Below, piece by piece: positions 25,591-34,262 of a DNA stretch of 64,000 nt. Position 1 is the stretch's first letter. The number at the start of each line of letters is the position of its first letter. The DNA is from Clostridium sp. GTDB lineage: Bacteria > Bacillota > Clostridia > Lachnospirales > Lachnospiraceae. The position numbers and the translations under genes are program-made. The notes under the pieces were generated by a model. That model saw only the letters and a program-made list of their open reading frames with translations, made no database searches and had not been told where the DNA came from. Location: NCBI GenBank assembly GCA_023664605.1, contig JAMPFF010000006.1, forward strand, positions 1-64,000. Reading direction: 5' to 3'.

Positions 25591-26460
25591 TCAATTCTGT
25601 TCCCCTTCTATCGTTTTGTCAGGTCTTTCCAAAGTAATTCTTCCTATTTTTCCGCTTCTGAAATCATCCAAGAATAAGGCCGCTCCCTTTTCGTAATCGG
25701 GCTGCGCGCCCTTTTTATAACACTTTCTGATTTCACAGATATATTCTAATGCCTGCAGCGGCGTAAAATCTTCTTCCGGGAATTGATACCGCTGTATCAG
25801 TTCTTTTTTATAGTGTAACATCAAATAGGTAAGCAAGTCCATTGCCAGTTCCGTTATCTGCAAAATTTCATCATTCATGGAACCGATAAAAGCAAGATTT
25901 CTGCCCACATCCTGATTGTCAAATTTAGGCCATAAAATTCCCGGCGTATCTAACAGTTCAAGGTCTTTATTTAAGCGAATCCACTGTTTTCCTTTCGTAA
26001 CGCCCGGCTTATTGCCCGTTTTCGTACAGGCTTTCCCTGCAACGGCGTTAATAAACGTAGACTTGCCCACATTCGGAATCCCTGCTACAATCGCGCGCAC
26101 CGGCCTGTTTACAATGCCTTTTTTTCTGTCTCTTTCTATTTTCTCGCGGCACGCTTCCTTAACAAGCGGCTGCATCCCCTTGATACCCGCGCCGCTTTTA
26201 GCATTTATCTCCAGAACATAGAAACCTTTTTCCTTAAAATACGCCGTCCATTCTTGATTGCACTTATCATCCGCCAAATCCGATTTATTTAACAGAATCA
26301 GCCTGGCTTTGTTTTTTCCGAGTTCATCAATATCCGGATTACGGCTGCTTAACGGAATCCTGGCATCCACCAGCTCTATGACCAAATCGATTAACTTAAT
26401 ATTTTCCTGCATCATACGCTTTGCTTTCATCATATGACCGGGATACCACTGATAATTCAT
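25591..26460 (-). CDS. rbgA: Ribosome biogenesis GTPase A (YlqF)
   Basis: 289 residues from the ATG at 26460, chosen because GGAGGAG is nine bases upstream; nine extra codons are open before it. This is a circularly permuted GTPase: the G4 motif NKSD at about 65 precedes G1 GIPNVGKST at about 125 and G3 DTPG at about 172. It acts in late assembly of the large ribosomal subunit. The gene lies between two lepB genes and near rplS, in keeping with the Bacillus order rplS-rbgA-rnhB. Confidence 0.94.
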   Translation of the reverse strand: MNYQWYPGHMMKAKRMMQENIKLIDLVIELVDARIPLSSRNPDIDELGKNKARLILLNKSDLADDKCNQEWTAYFKEKGFYVLEINAKSGAGIKGMQPLVKEACREKIERDRKKGIVNRPVRAIVAGIPNVGKSTFINAVAGKACTKTGNKPGVTKGKQWIRLNKDLELLDTPGILWPKFDNQDVGRNLAFIGSMNDEILQITELAMDLLTYLMLHYKKELIQRYQFPEEDFTPLQALEYICEIRKCYKKGAQPDYEKGAALFLDDFRSGKIGRITLERPDKTIEGEQN

Positions 26461-26508
26461 TATACGCTGCTCCTCCATCCATTTCACGCCCTGCAGGTTT
26501 TGCGCGGT

Positions 26509-27093
26509 TTATTCAACCAACCCCATCTCGCTCTCTTCGCCTGCCAAATGGAACCACGCTTTTCCTATAATATTTTTCTTTTCAACCGCGCCGATATTAT
26601 CCGACCTGCTGTCTTCGCTGCTGTTACGGTTATCCCCTAAAACAAAATACTCATCTGTTTCCAACGTGATTTCATTTCCCGCAACTCCGGCGTCTATTAT
26701 TTTATCATAACTTTCGTCTTCTTCCAACAATTCCCCGTCAATATAGACTTTCCCGTTTACAATCTGTATCGTCTCACCGGGCAGCGCAATGACTCTTTTC
26801 ACATAATAGTGCGTATTCTGATTGCCGTTTGGCAAAAATACGACAACATCCCCTCTTTTAGGGGAAGATAATTTATATACAAAACGATTGATTAAAATCT
26901 CCTGTCCGTTATATAAGGCGGGTTCCATGGAATCTCCGATAACGCTTGTGCGCATACCCGCAAAATAGGTCAATGCCACGGCAAGAAAAACAGCAACCAA
27001 GGTTCCTATCATCATCTCAAAAATATCTTTTAAAAGCGCGGAATTCAACCGTTTTTCCTTCTGATAAAAATGCAATCCCTTTTTTCTTGCCAA
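26509..27093 (-). CDS. lepB: Signal peptidase I (upstream copy)
   Basis: 194 residues beginning at a TTG (27093) five to six bases after GAGGTG. A membrane anchor (about 25-46) precedes Ser55 in VIGDSMEP, Lys99 in YYVKRVIALPGE and GDNRNSSEDSRS near residue 168. It processes exported proteins. Upstream lies a 77-bp repeat and the rplS terminator, so this gene may begin a new transcript running through rbgA and the second lepB. Confidence 0.93.
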   Translation of the reverse strand: MARKKGLHFYQKEKRLNSALLKDIFEMMIGTLVAVFLAVALTYFAGMRTSVIGDSMEPALYNGQEILINRFVYKLSSPKRGDVVVFLPNGNQNTHYYVKRVIALPGETIQIVNGKVYIDGELLEEDESYDKIIDAGVAGNEITLETDEYFVLGDNRNSSEDSRSDNIGAVEKKNIIGKAWFHLAGEESEMGLVE

Positions 27094-27116
27094 TATGACA
27101 CCTCTTCTCTTAAGGT

Positions 27117-27193
27117 AAAAATCGTCGTGAGAAACCGACGATTACAAGAATTTGCATAGCAAATTCTTGATGATGCCTGTAGAAATTTCCTAT
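27117..27193 (-). repeat. 77-bp double stem-loop repeat, copy 1 (rplS-lepB intergenic)
   Basis: Matches 45224-45300 with four differences in 77 bases and no gaps. On the minus strand it holds CAAGAATTTGC-TAT-GCAAATTCTTG, then AATCGTCG-loop-CGACGATT followed by several T, a terminator-like end. It lies just downstream of the rplS terminator. See findings. Confidence 0.9.
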
Positions 27194-27198
27194 ATGGT

Positions 27199-27235
27199 AA
27201 AAAACGGCTACCTCAAATTTCTTTAAGGTAACCGT
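27199..27235 (-). terminator. Terminator of rplS
   Basis: On the minus strand ACGGTTACC pairs with GGTAGCCGT, followed by a T-run. It lies 13 bases past the rplS stop. Confidence 0.85.
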
Positions 27236-27247
27236 CCGGATTTACTC

Positions 27248-27595
27248 TTATTTTACCACTTCTTTTACTTTTGCCCTCTTACCGATACGTCCTCTTAAGT
27301 AGTACAGTTTCGCACGTCTTACTTTACCTTTTCTTACTACTTCAATTTTTTCAACGTTCGGAGAATGTAACGGCCATGTTTTTTCAACGCCAACGCCATT
27401 GGAGAGCTTTCTTACCGTAAAGGTCTCTCTACTGCCGCCGCCCTGTCTCTTTAAAACAGTTCCTTCAAAAATCTGGATTCTCTCGCGGTTACCCTCCTTA
27501 ATCTTACCATAGACTTTAACCGTATCGCCTACGTGAAACTCCGGAATCTGCTCTTTTACCTGAGCAGCTTCAATTTCTTTAATAATCTCGTTCAT
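27248..27595 (-). CDS. rplS: 50S ribosomal protein L19
   Basis: 115 residues, the standard length. Family patterns include [32 protein letters not shown] and [21 protein letters not shown]19 sits at the 30S-50S interface. It is downstream of trmD as in most bacteria, but is separated by a 188-base leader with its own promoter, so it can be expressed independently. A strong terminator follows. Confidence 0.98.
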   Translation of the reverse strand: MNEIIKEIEAAQVKEQIPEFHVGDTVKVYGKIKEGNRERIQIFEGTVLKRQGGGSRETFTVRKLSNGVGVEKTWPLHSPNVEKIEVVRKGKVRRAKLYYLRGRIGKRAKVKEVVK

Positions 27596-27604
27596 ATTAT
27601 TCCT

Positions 27605-27750
27605 CCATTCTTACTCATCCTGCAAATTTGGGCGTATGCGCAATATCCGCAAGACAAATGCTTTGTCTGTGAAAAATCCATTTTCCACACTTGATATGGA
27701 TGTTCTTAATACTTTCCGTAACAGAGGACCATCTATTGTCACAACATTAA
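27605..27750 (-). promoter_or_regulatory. Structured leader of rplS, candidate ribosomal-protein leader
   Basis: The trmD-rplS gap reads, on the minus strand, GTTGTGACAATAGATGGTCC then TCTGTTACGG, where GTGACA can pair with TGTTAC, followed by an AGACAAA-GCA-TTTGTCT hairpin (27652-27668) and the ribosome site. A conserved L19 leader is known upstream of rplS in Firmicutes; assignment here is by position and general form only. Confidence 0.45.
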
Positions 27751-27751
27751 T

Positions 27752-27780
27752 AATTTATCATATCATGCCGCGAAATGCAA
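27752..27780 (-). promoter_or_regulatory. Promoter upstream of the rplS leader
   Basis: On the minus strand TTGCAT (27775-27780), a 17-base spacer and TAAATT (27752-27757), just after the trmD stop. Confidence 0.5.
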
Positions 27781-27783
27781 GCA

Positions 27784-28497
27784 TTATTTTCTTTCCTGCA
27801 CATCGTTTCGCGCTTTCCATTTCTCGTATAAATCCGGACGAAACTTCCTCGTCCGCTCGATAGACTGCAAAAGCCTCCATTCATCAACCTTTGCGTGATT
27901 GCCGGATAGTAAAATCTCCGGCACCTTTTTATCCCGCCAGATTTCCGGTCGGGAATACTGCGGATATTCCAATAAGTCATTATAAAATGTCTCCGTCTGC
28001 GCCGATTCACCGTTATGCAAAACCCCCGGCACAAGCCTGGCAATAGCGTCTATCATTACCATCGCCGGCAGTTCGCCGCCCGTCAGCACATAATCGCCGA
28101 TGGAAACATAGTCGGTAACAATTTCTTCTATTACTCTTTCATCGATTCCCTCATAATGTCCGCAGAGGAATATCAAATCTTTTTCTGTGGCAAACTCCAT
28201 TGCCATCTTTTGATTGAATGTCTTTCCCTGCGGCGTTAGATAAATCACTCTTGCTTTTTCTCCGACAACGGACACTGCCGCCCTGTAAGCATCATAAACA
28301 GGCTGCGCCTGCATCAGCATACCGGCGCCGCCCCCATAAGTATAATCATCCACTTTGCCATGCTTATCAGTCGTATAATCCCTGATATTAATGGCTTCTA
28401 TGGAAATATATTCTCTTTCAACGGCCTTTCCTAAAATACTGGTATTAAGCCCCTGCATAACCATATCCGGGAAAAGCGTCAATATATGAAAGTTCAT
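27784..28497 (-). CDS. trmD: tRNA (guanine-N1)-methyltransferase
   Basis: 237 residues, the usual length. It opens MNFHILTLFPDMVMQGL and has the SPOUT knot motifs YGGGAGMLMQAQPV, LCGHYEGIDERVIE and SIGDYVLTGGELPAM. It methylates G37 next to the anticodon of several tRNAs and prevents frameshifting. Its ATG overlaps the rimM stop by 4 nt, so rimM-trmD are coupled. Confidence 0.98.
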   Translation of the reverse strand: MNFHILTLFPDMVMQGLNTSILGKAVEREYISIEAINIRDYTTDKHGKVDDYTYGGGAGMLMQAQPVYDAYRAAVSVVGEKARVIYLTPQGKTFNQKMAMEFATEKDLIFLCGHYEGIDERVIEEIVTDYVSIGDYVLTGGELPAMVMIDAIARLVPGVLHNGESAQTETFYNDLLEYPQYSRPEIWRDKKVPEILLSGNHAKVDEWRLLQSIERTRKFRPDLYEKWKARNDVQERK

Positions 28498-29015
28498 GAT
28501 AACAGCCCGTCCATAATATGCACCGTAATTTCTTCTTTTTCCATATCAATATTTCTTACGCATTCCTTAATTGCAGGCAATAACGCCTCTTTTTCGTCGG
28601 GCATTTTTACAACATAGACGTCGTTTGCGCCGGTTGCCAAAACGTCTTTTAAAACGCCGAAAGGCTCGCCGTCCTCCGTTACCACCCGCATTCCAATCAA
28701 ATCGGCAATAAAATATTCATCTTTTTTCAGTTTTACAGCATCTTCTCTTGTTACAAATAATTTGGCGCCTTTATATTTTTCAATTTCGTTGATGGAATCA
28801 TAATCTTTAAATTTAAGAATCACATACTGCTTAAAAAATTTGACTCCCTCAATTATCATGGTCCGGCTTTCCTTTTCGCTTTCCAGAATGACTTCTTTTA
28901 ATTTCTTAAACCGCGCGGCGTCATCCGTTGTCGGGAAAACCTTGACTTCCCCGCGGACGCCGTGTGTCTGCGTTATCACGCCGACCTGTAATCTGGATAT
29001 TTTGTCTTTTTCCAT
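28494..29015 (-). CDS. rimM: 16S rRNA processing protein RimM
   Basis: 173 residues from the ATG at 29015, ten bases after GAGAAAGAG; an in-frame ATG at 29024 is too close to that site. The RimM barrel appears as LQVGVITQTHGVRGEVKVFP, and the PRC-barrel end as DEYFIADLIGMRVVTEDGE. It helps assemble the head of the 30S subunit. The ribosome site is supplied by the end of a palindromic repeat (29029-29082). Confidence 0.95.
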   Translation of the reverse strand: MEKDKISRLQVGVITQTHGVRGEVKVFPTTDDAARFKKLKEVILESEKESRTMIIEGVKFFKQYVILKFKDYDSINEIEKYKGAKLFVTREDAVKLKKDEYFIADLIGMRVVTEDGEPFGVLKDVLATGANDVYVVKMPDEKEALLPAIKECVRNIDMEKEEITVHIMDGLLS

Positions 29016-29028
29016 ATTTACCATGCTC

Positions 29029-29082
29029 TTTCTCAGCCTGCGAGTTTATAGCCAAAACGCTATCAGCGCTGGTACAAACTTA
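29029..29082. repeat. Repeat family B, copy 2 (khpA-rimM gap)
   Basis: Carries CAGCCTGCGAGTTTATAGCC and CGCTATCAGCGCTGGTACAA. It matches copies at 19996-20056, 31117-31169 and 51148-51229. It ends directly before the rimM start on the minus strand and provides its GAGAAAGAG tract. Confidence 0.75.
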
Positions 29083-29147
29083 CCTATGAAAATTTATTTT
29101 TCACAGTATACTTACAGCCTCACGAATTACTCATGAGGCTGCATGGC

Positions 29148-29375
29148 TTAAATAATTTCTACATCCACTCTCTTATTGTCTTTGGATGATGCCGCTTTTA
29201 CCACTGAGCGGATTGCCTTTGCAATACGTCCCTGCTTTCCAATGACTTTACCCATATCGGATGCCGCAACATGAAGTTCTATCGTAATATTTCTTCCGTC
29301 TTCCTTTTCTGTCACAACAACCTCTTCCGGATTATCAACAAGCGCTTTTGCAATTATTTCAACTAATTCTTTCAT
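29148..29375 (-). CDS. khpA: KH-domain RNA-binding protein KhpA
   Basis: 75 residues consisting of a single KH domain with the GxxG loop GKQG in GKVIGKQGRIAKAIRSVVKA. KhpA binds RNA and, with KhpB, affects cell division and small-RNA activity in Firmicutes. It lies in the conserved rpsP-khpA-rimM-trmD order. The start follows GGAGG closely. Confidence 0.95.
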   Translation of the reverse strand: MKELVEIIAKALVDNPEEVVVTEKEDGRNITIELHVAASDMGKVIGKQGRIAKAIRSVVKAASSKDNKRVDVEII

Positions 29376-29413
29376 AATCCACCTCCAGAAGCGTATCTGT
29401 CAATCGCCTGCTC

Positions 29414-29662
29414 TTACTTTTCAATGATGCCTGCAATTTTAAAAATCTTACTAACAACTTCCGTAGGCTGCGCACCGTTTGCAAGCCATTTCTTTGCCGC
29501 TTCCTCATCTACCTTGTAAGTACTCGGATCTGTGTTAGGGTCAAAAGTTCCAATTTCATCGATACATTTTCCGTCTCTCGGGGAGCGGGAATCTGCAACT
29601 ACGATTCTGTAATAAGGAGTTTTCTTCTTACCCATTCTTCTTAATCTGATTTTAACTGCCAT
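29414..29662 (-). CDS. rpsP: 30S ribosomal protein S16
   Basis: 82 residues with the family start [20 protein letters not shown] and [19 protein letters not shown]. It is an assembly protein of the small subunit. It follows ffh by 80 bases and precedes khpA by 38, in the standard ffh-rpsP order. Confidence 0.98.
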   Translation of the reverse strand: MAVKIRLRRMGKKKTPYYRIVVADSRSPRDGKCIDEIGTFDPNTDPSTYKVDEEAAKKWLANGAQPTEVVSKIFKIAGIIEK

Positions 29663-29742
29663 TTTTCTGCCTCCATTGTAAAAAATTAATATTATATTTG
29701 AATAGAGATAAATCTCTAAACCTCACGATTGTCTATTAACTG

Positions 29743-31104
29743 CTAAAAGGGAAGTTTTCCCATGCCGCCAAACATTCCCCGGCCGCGCTTGCCTCCCATC
29801 ATACCGGGCATCTGTTTCATCATTTTCTGTGACTGTTCAAACTGCTTAATGAACTTATTCACAATGCTGATATCCACGCCCGCGCCTTTGGCAATACGAT
29901 GTTTTCTGCTTGGATTTAACAGTTTTGGGTTTTGCCTTTCCTGTGGCGTCATGCTAAGGACGATAGCCTCCATTCTGGCAAGCTGCTTTTCATCTACCAT
30001 ACTTTCAATATCGCCCATCTGCTTACCGCCCATGCCAAGCATCCCTAAGATACTGGAAATGCCTCCCATATTGCGCATCTGCTTCATACTTTCCAGATAG
30101 TCGTCAAAATCAAATTTGCCCTTCTTCATCCGGGCGGCCATCTGTTTTTCTTTTTCTTCGTCAATATCAATGTTCTGCTGTGCTTTCTCAATTAACGTCA
30201 GCACATCGCCCATGCCGAGAATGCGGTTCGCCATACGCTCCGGATAAAACTGTTCCAAATCCGATAGTTTTTCGCCCATGCCGACATACAGAATCGGCTT
30301 ACCGGTCACCGCTTTAACGGACAATGCCGCGCCGCCCCTGGAATCGCCATCCATCTTGGATAAAATTACACCGTCGATGCCTATTTTATCATCAAAATCC
30401 TTTGCTACATTGACGGCGTCCTGACCTGTCATGGCATCCACAACAAGGAGCGTCTGATGCACTTCTACATTGGCTTTAATCTCCTGCAGCTCCGCCATCA
30501 TTTCCTCGTCGATATGAAGCCGTCCTGCCGTATCTAAAATAACAACATTATGCCCGTTTTTCTGCGCATGTTCCAAAGCAGCTTTGGCAATATCAACCGG
30601 CTTATGATTTTCTCCCATGGAAAAAACGTCCACCTGCTGTTTTTCTCCATTGACCTGTAACTGTTTAATCGCCGCCGGGCGATAGACGTCACATGCCACA
30701 AGAAGTGATTTTTTCCCTTTTAATTTTAACTTGCCGGCTATTTTAGCCGTTGTGGTCGTTTTACCTGCACCCTGCAGACCGCACATCATAATCACGGTGA
30801 TTGCCTTACCGGGCTGCATCTGGATTTCCGTCGTATCGGAACCCATTAAACTGACCATTTCTTCATTTACAATTTTAATCACCATCTGTCCGGGATTTAG
30901 ACCGTTTAACACATCCTGTCCGACTGCCCGTTCCTCGACAGATTTAATGAACTGTTTTACAACCTTGAAGTTGACGTCCGCTTCCAAAAGCGCCATCTTT
31001 ACTTCCTTTAAGGCCGCCTTTACGTCTTCCGGCGTCAGACGTCCCTTACTTCTTAAATTTTTAAAAACATTCTGCAGTTTATCCGTTAAACTTTCAAATG
31101 CCAT
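29743..31104 (-). CDS. ffh: Signal recognition particle protein Ffh
   Basis: 453 residues from the ATG at 31104, giving the standard N-terminus MAFESLTDKLQNVFKNLRSK; the open frame upstream to 31221 is the translation of a repeat and is not coding. The N domain is followed by the GTPase (GLQGAGKTTTTAKIAGKL, DTAGRLHID, LSKMDGDSRGG) and the methionine-rich M domain (about 300-450; KQMRNMGG, KMMKQMPGMMGGKRGRGMFG) that binds signal peptides and SRP RNA. It directs nascent membrane proteins to FtsY, also in this window. Confidence 0.97.
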   Translation of the reverse strand: MAFESLTDKLQNVFKNLRSKGRLTPEDVKAALKEVKMALLEADVNFKVVKQFIKSVEERAVGQDVLNGLNPGQMVIKIVNEEMVSLMGSDTTEIQMQPGKAITVIMMCGLQGAGKTTTTAKIAGKLKLKGKKSLLVACDVYRPAAIKQLQVNGEKQQVDVFSMGENHKPVDIAKAALEHAQKNGHNVVILDTAGRLHIDEEMMAELQEIKANVEVHQTLLVVDAMTGQDAVNVAKDFDDKIGIDGVILSKMDGDSRGGAALSVKAVTGKPILYVGMGEKLSDLEQFYPERMANRILGMGDVLTLIEKAQQNIDIDEEKEKQMAARMKKGKFDFDDYLESMKQMRNMGGISSILGMLGMGGKQMGDIESMVDEKQLARMEAIVLSMTPQERQNPKLLNPSRKHRIAKGAGVDISIVNKFIKQFEQSQKMMKQMPGMMGGKRGRGMFGGMGKLPF

Positions 31105-31116
31105 ATAATAACCATG

Positions 31117-31169
31117 CCTTTCCTCAACCTGCAAGTTTGTAGCCAAAGCGCTATCAGCGCTGACACAAC
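31117..31169. repeat. Repeat family B, copy 3 (ylxM-ffh gap)
   Basis: Carries CAACCTGCAAGTTTGTAGCC and CGCTATCAGCGCTGACACAA, matching the other family B copies. It ends in the GAGGAAAGG tract 12 bases before the ffh ATG. Confidence 0.75.
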
Positions 31170-31172
31170 CTT

Positions 31173-31538
31173 TTATAACTCTTCTAAAATATCCGCCGAT
31201 AACTGCCGGATTTTTCTGCAATACTTTATCTTGTCCTCTTTTTCATCCTGCTCGTAACGTTTCGATAAAGCATCGATTTCTTTAATCTGTTCTTTGATTT
31301 TTAGAAATCTGGCAATCAGCTTCAATTTCTCCTCATATTCCATAAGCGCCTTATCGCACCGCTTCACGATGTCATGTACGCCCTGCCTGCTGATTCCCGC
31401 TTCCGCGGCAATCTCACTTAAGGAAAGATTTTCATAGACGATACCCTCGTATATCTGCCGTTGATGCTCTGTCAATAATTCGCCATAAAAGTCATACAAC
31501 AAGCCCTGCTCTACGATTTTTTCCATGGTGACAGCCAT
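31173..31538 (-). CDS. ylxM: YlxM/p13-like DNA-binding protein
   Basis: 121 residues behind AAAGGAG. A sigma-70 region-4-like helix-turn-helix is visible (LSLSEIAAEAGISRQGVHDIVKRCD), followed by a charged helical end with a coiled-coil look. YlxM lies upstream of ffh in nearly all Firmicutes and has been linked to SRP activity. It is first in the operon behind a strong promoter. Confidence 0.95.
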   Translation of the reverse strand: MAVTMEKIVEQGLLYDFYGELLTEHQRQIYEGIVYENLSLSEIAAEAGISRQGVHDIVKRCDKALMEYEEKLKLIARFLKIKEQIKEIDALSKRYEQDEKEDKIKYCRKIRQLSADILEEL

Positions 31539-31575
31539 GCTCCTTTTTCAGCCCGTGGTTCTTTCAACTTTTGCT

Positions 31576-31604
31576 ATTTTACTATATTGGTGTGGGGGTG
31601 TCAA
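31576..31604 (-). promoter_or_regulatory. Promoter of the ylxM-ffh operon
   Basis: On the minus strand TTGACA (31599-31604), a 17-base spacer and TAAAAT (31576-31581), 38 bases before the ylxM ATG. Consensus -35, near-consensus -10. Confidence 0.8.
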
Positions 31605-31665
31605 GTATTTTTTCTTGACGGGGAAAGATTTGTGTTTGTCCGTCTTATGTTGTCTTGTTGTAAAA

Positions 31666-31776
31666 TCAAGGTTTTATATGTTTTTCTTCTATGGCACATT
31701 CAAAGACAATATTAAGACAACTCTTCAAATTTGCCATTATGCTATGCTTCTTTCCCTCCTCAATCATTTCTGTGCA
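31666..31776 (-). pseudogene. Remnant of a tyrosine integrase core-binding domain
   Basis: A minus-strand frame reads TEMIEEGKKHSIMANLK then SCLNIVFECAIEEKHIKP and stops. The pattern (a helix ending in FxxAIEEKHIKP) matches the SAM-like domain of phage-type integrases just before the conserved NP. Nothing of the catalytic domain remains. An in-frame stop lies upstream, so this is a small scar of a lost element. The rest of the 31539-32001 gap holds a hairpin (31804-31851) and a 25-codon frame (about 31844-31921, starting MKISQLLCSIVNKIV) of unknown meaning. Confidence 0.4.
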
Positions 31777-31803
31777 ACATTGTCAAGTAACAATTTACCA
31801 AAA

Positions 31804-31851
31804 AGAGCCGATATTCGATACAACTTTTTCATAGAAGTTTCGATTATCGGC
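31804..31851. terminator. Stem-loop in the accessory gap
   Basis: AGCCGATATTCGATACAACTT pairs imperfectly with AAGTTTCGATTATCGGCT. On the minus strand it is followed by CTTTTT, so it can terminate transcription from the acyltransferase side. Confidence 0.55.
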
Positions 31852-32001
31852 TTTCGTATCTGTCTGTACAGGAAGATACAATTTTGTTCACTATGCTACA
31901 TAAAAGCTGTGATATTTTCATCTGCCTCAGCTTAAAAAACTCTCTTTACTCGTTTTGACTTCACAATCTAATTATTTTTTCGTAACAGTCTCGGTTAAAT
32001 A

Positions 32002-32586
32002 TCAAATAATGTCTTTCATATCATTCGATTCCTTTAAAAATTTCTTTTCAAGTTCAAGTAGGTCTTTTTTTCTCTCTTTTATTTTTTTACAAGGAATCCC
32101 GACATATATTCCCCACGTGTCCACACTCCTATTCACTAATGACATGCTTCCTATGGCACTTCCTTCTCCTATTGTTACATTCGGCAAAACACTTACTCCT
32201 GTGCCTAAAATTACGTGTCTTCTAAGTGTTACTTTACCTCCAGATACGTTTCTAAATTCATCTGGAACAGTCGGATTTGTAAGTGCTATACCACTATAAT
32301 CATCACTGTCTCCATAAATCACACCACGAGATGATATGGCTGAAAAATCTTCCATCACAATTCCTGACTCACCGCCAAATAATCCACAATACGCAGCGAT
32401 ATGAATGAAATTTCCTAAGGTTATGTTTCCGCTCAATATACAAAAATCATCTATTCGAACATTGTCTCCAATACTGATTTTATTAGCTCCGTATATTGTA
32501 GCGTTTCTGCTTATCAATACGTTTTCCCCATAAGCGTGTAATCCTAATTCCTTTAGTTCTTGTTTACTATAAAAACTCGTTGCCAT
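32002..32586 (-). CDS. Hexapeptide-repeat acyltransferase
   Basis: 194 residues of left-handed beta-helix type. Repeats of the [IVL]-G-x-x form run from about 25 to 165, for example NKISIGDNVRID, GNITLGNFIHIAAYC and PNVTIGEGSAIGSMSLV; a charged helical tail closes (ERKKDLLELEKKF). An insertion loop before RHVILGTGVSVLP is typical of WbbJ-type sugar O- or N-acetyltransferases. It would acetylate or otherwise acylate a surface sugar. It is alone, AT-richer than the core genes and close to a resolvase gene, which suggests horizontal gain. A perfect CCAAAAAGT-GT-ACTTTTTGG inverted repeat (32597-32616) lies just upstream of the ribosome site. Confidence 0.85.
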   Translation of the reverse strand: MATSFYSKQELKELGLHAYGENVLISRNATIYGANKISIGDNVRIDDFCILSGNITLGNFIHIAAYCGLFGGESGIVMEDFSAISSRGVIYGDSDDYSGIALTNPTVPDEFRNVSGGKVTLRRHVILGTGVSVLPNVTIGEGSAIGSMSLVNRSVDTWGIYVGIPCKKIKERKKDLLELEKKFLKESNDMKDII

Positions 32587-32756
32587 TTTCTGCCCCCCAA
32601 AAAGTGTACTTTTTGGATAGCAATTTTTAATTAAAATTCTGCCTTGCGAAATAATACATTTTCATTGCAAAATAAGTGTTTTTATAGTATCATTGTTTTC
32701 GGATGTAGCAATAAGGCAATTTACAAAAAAGTACACATTCCTGTAAATCTGACTGC

Positions 32757-33383
<627 letters not shown>

Positions 33384-33519
33384 TTAAATCCAAGGCAGAA
33401 CGCCACCTGTATCGTCGTCCATCTTCCTATTGTGCTTCTATACGCCACAATGCGTGCAAAATCGTTAAATCCGCTCTCTGCAAGATATGAAAGCCTCGCC
33501 TATTTTACATCACTATAAA

Positions 33520-33574
33520 CAAATATAAAAATATGTGTTTCAACATTGACAAATACTTTTATATTTGTTATTAT
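33520..33574 (+). promoter_or_regulatory. hicAB promoter with overlapping inverted repeat
   Basis: TTGACA (33546-33551), 17 bases, TATTAT (33569-33574). CAAATATAAAA at 33520-33530 is inverted as TTTTATATTTG at 33558-33568, covering the region between and around the promoter boxes. This is where a HicB-type antitoxin would bind to repress its own operon. Confidence 0.7.
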
Positions 33575-33598
33575 ATGAATGTCAGGAGGAAATACTGT

Positions 33599-33796
33599 AT
33601 GAAAAGCTATTCATCAAGGGAGATTATCAAAATGCTGAAAGCGGATGGATGGTATGAAGTAAATATTGTTGGAAGCCACCACCAATACAAGCACCCAACC
33701 AAAAAGGGGCGTACAACCGTCAAGCATCCCGATAAAAACATCCCGCTCCCAACGCTAAAGCGCATTGAGCAACAATCAGGGCTAAAATTTAATTAA
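33599..33796 (+). CDS. hicA: HicA-family toxin (mRNA interferase)
   Basis: 65 residues from the ATG at 33599 behind AGGAGGA; an upstream in-frame start adds 22 residues without support. The double-stranded-RNA-binding-like fold shows SSREIIKMLKADGWYEVNIV, then GSHHQYKHP with the catalytic His27/28, and KHPDKNIPLPTLKRIEQQSG. HicA cleaves mRNA in a ribosome-independent way and is blocked by HicB. It is first, followed by hicB after 44 bases. Confidence 0.93.
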   Translation: MKSYSSREIIKMLKADGWYEVNIVGSHHQYKHPTKKGRTTVKHPDKNIPLPTLKRIEQQSGLKFN

Positions 33797-33840
33797 TTCC
33801 GGTATTTTCTCCCAGCAGACAATGAAAGGGGCATTATAAA

Positions 33841-34245
33841 ATGAAAAAAACTGAACGCTATTTTTATCCTGCTGTTTTTACCTACGCACCTAATCAGGAA
33901 ATAGCCGTGGACTTTCCGGACTTAGGGGCAGCGACCAGTGGTACTAATGAGGATGACGCTTTATTATCGGCCCGTGAACTACTCGGCTGTGTCATTTATG
34001 GACTTGAAGAAGATGGGGATGAAATTCCCGCACCAACGCCCTTATCTGACATAAAAACAAAAGAAAATGAAAGAGCCGTTCTTATTGATGTTTATATGCC
34101 GTCTATACGCATGGCACATGTAAACCGCTCTGTAAACCGCACCGTAACGCTCCCTGCTTGGCTTAATGCTATTGCCTTAGAGCATAATGTAAATTTTTCC
34201 CAAATTCTTCAGGATGCATTAAAAACACAGCTTCATTTAAGATAA
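33841..34245 (+). CDS. hicB: HicB-family antitoxin
   Basis: 134 residues. The partly degraded RNase H-like domain is seen at YFYPAVFTYAPNQEIAVDFP and DLGAATSGTNEDDALLSARE. The C-terminus (about 97-134) has a ribbon-helix-helix-like DNA-binding end: NRTVTLPAWLNAIALEHNVN followed by FSQILQDALKTQL. It should neutralise HicA and repress the operon through the inverted repeat at the promoter. Confidence 0.93.
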   Translation: MKKTERYFYPAVFTYAPNQEIAVDFPDLGAATSGTNEDDALLSARELLGCVIYGLEEDGDEIPAPTPLSDIKTKENERAVLIDVYMPSIRMAHVNRSVNRTVTLPAWLNAIALEHNVNFSQILQDALKTQLHLR

Positions 34246-34262
34246 AACTTCTTACACTCTGT

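Noticed and set aside
31081..31115. Short out-of-frame ATG (MVIIWHLKV) before ffh considered as a leader peptide
   Set aside because: The purine tract is only about one base from this ATG, so initiation there is unlikely; it is a chance frame within the repeat-ffh junction.
31105..31221. 39-codon N-terminal extension of Ffh
   Set aside because: It translates repeat family B and runs into the ylxM end; the normal Ffh N-terminus begins at 31104.
31525..31935. 136-codon plus-strand frame upstream of ylxM
   Set aside because: It runs through the ylxM promoter and an integrase scar, has no homology I recognise and no ribosome site.
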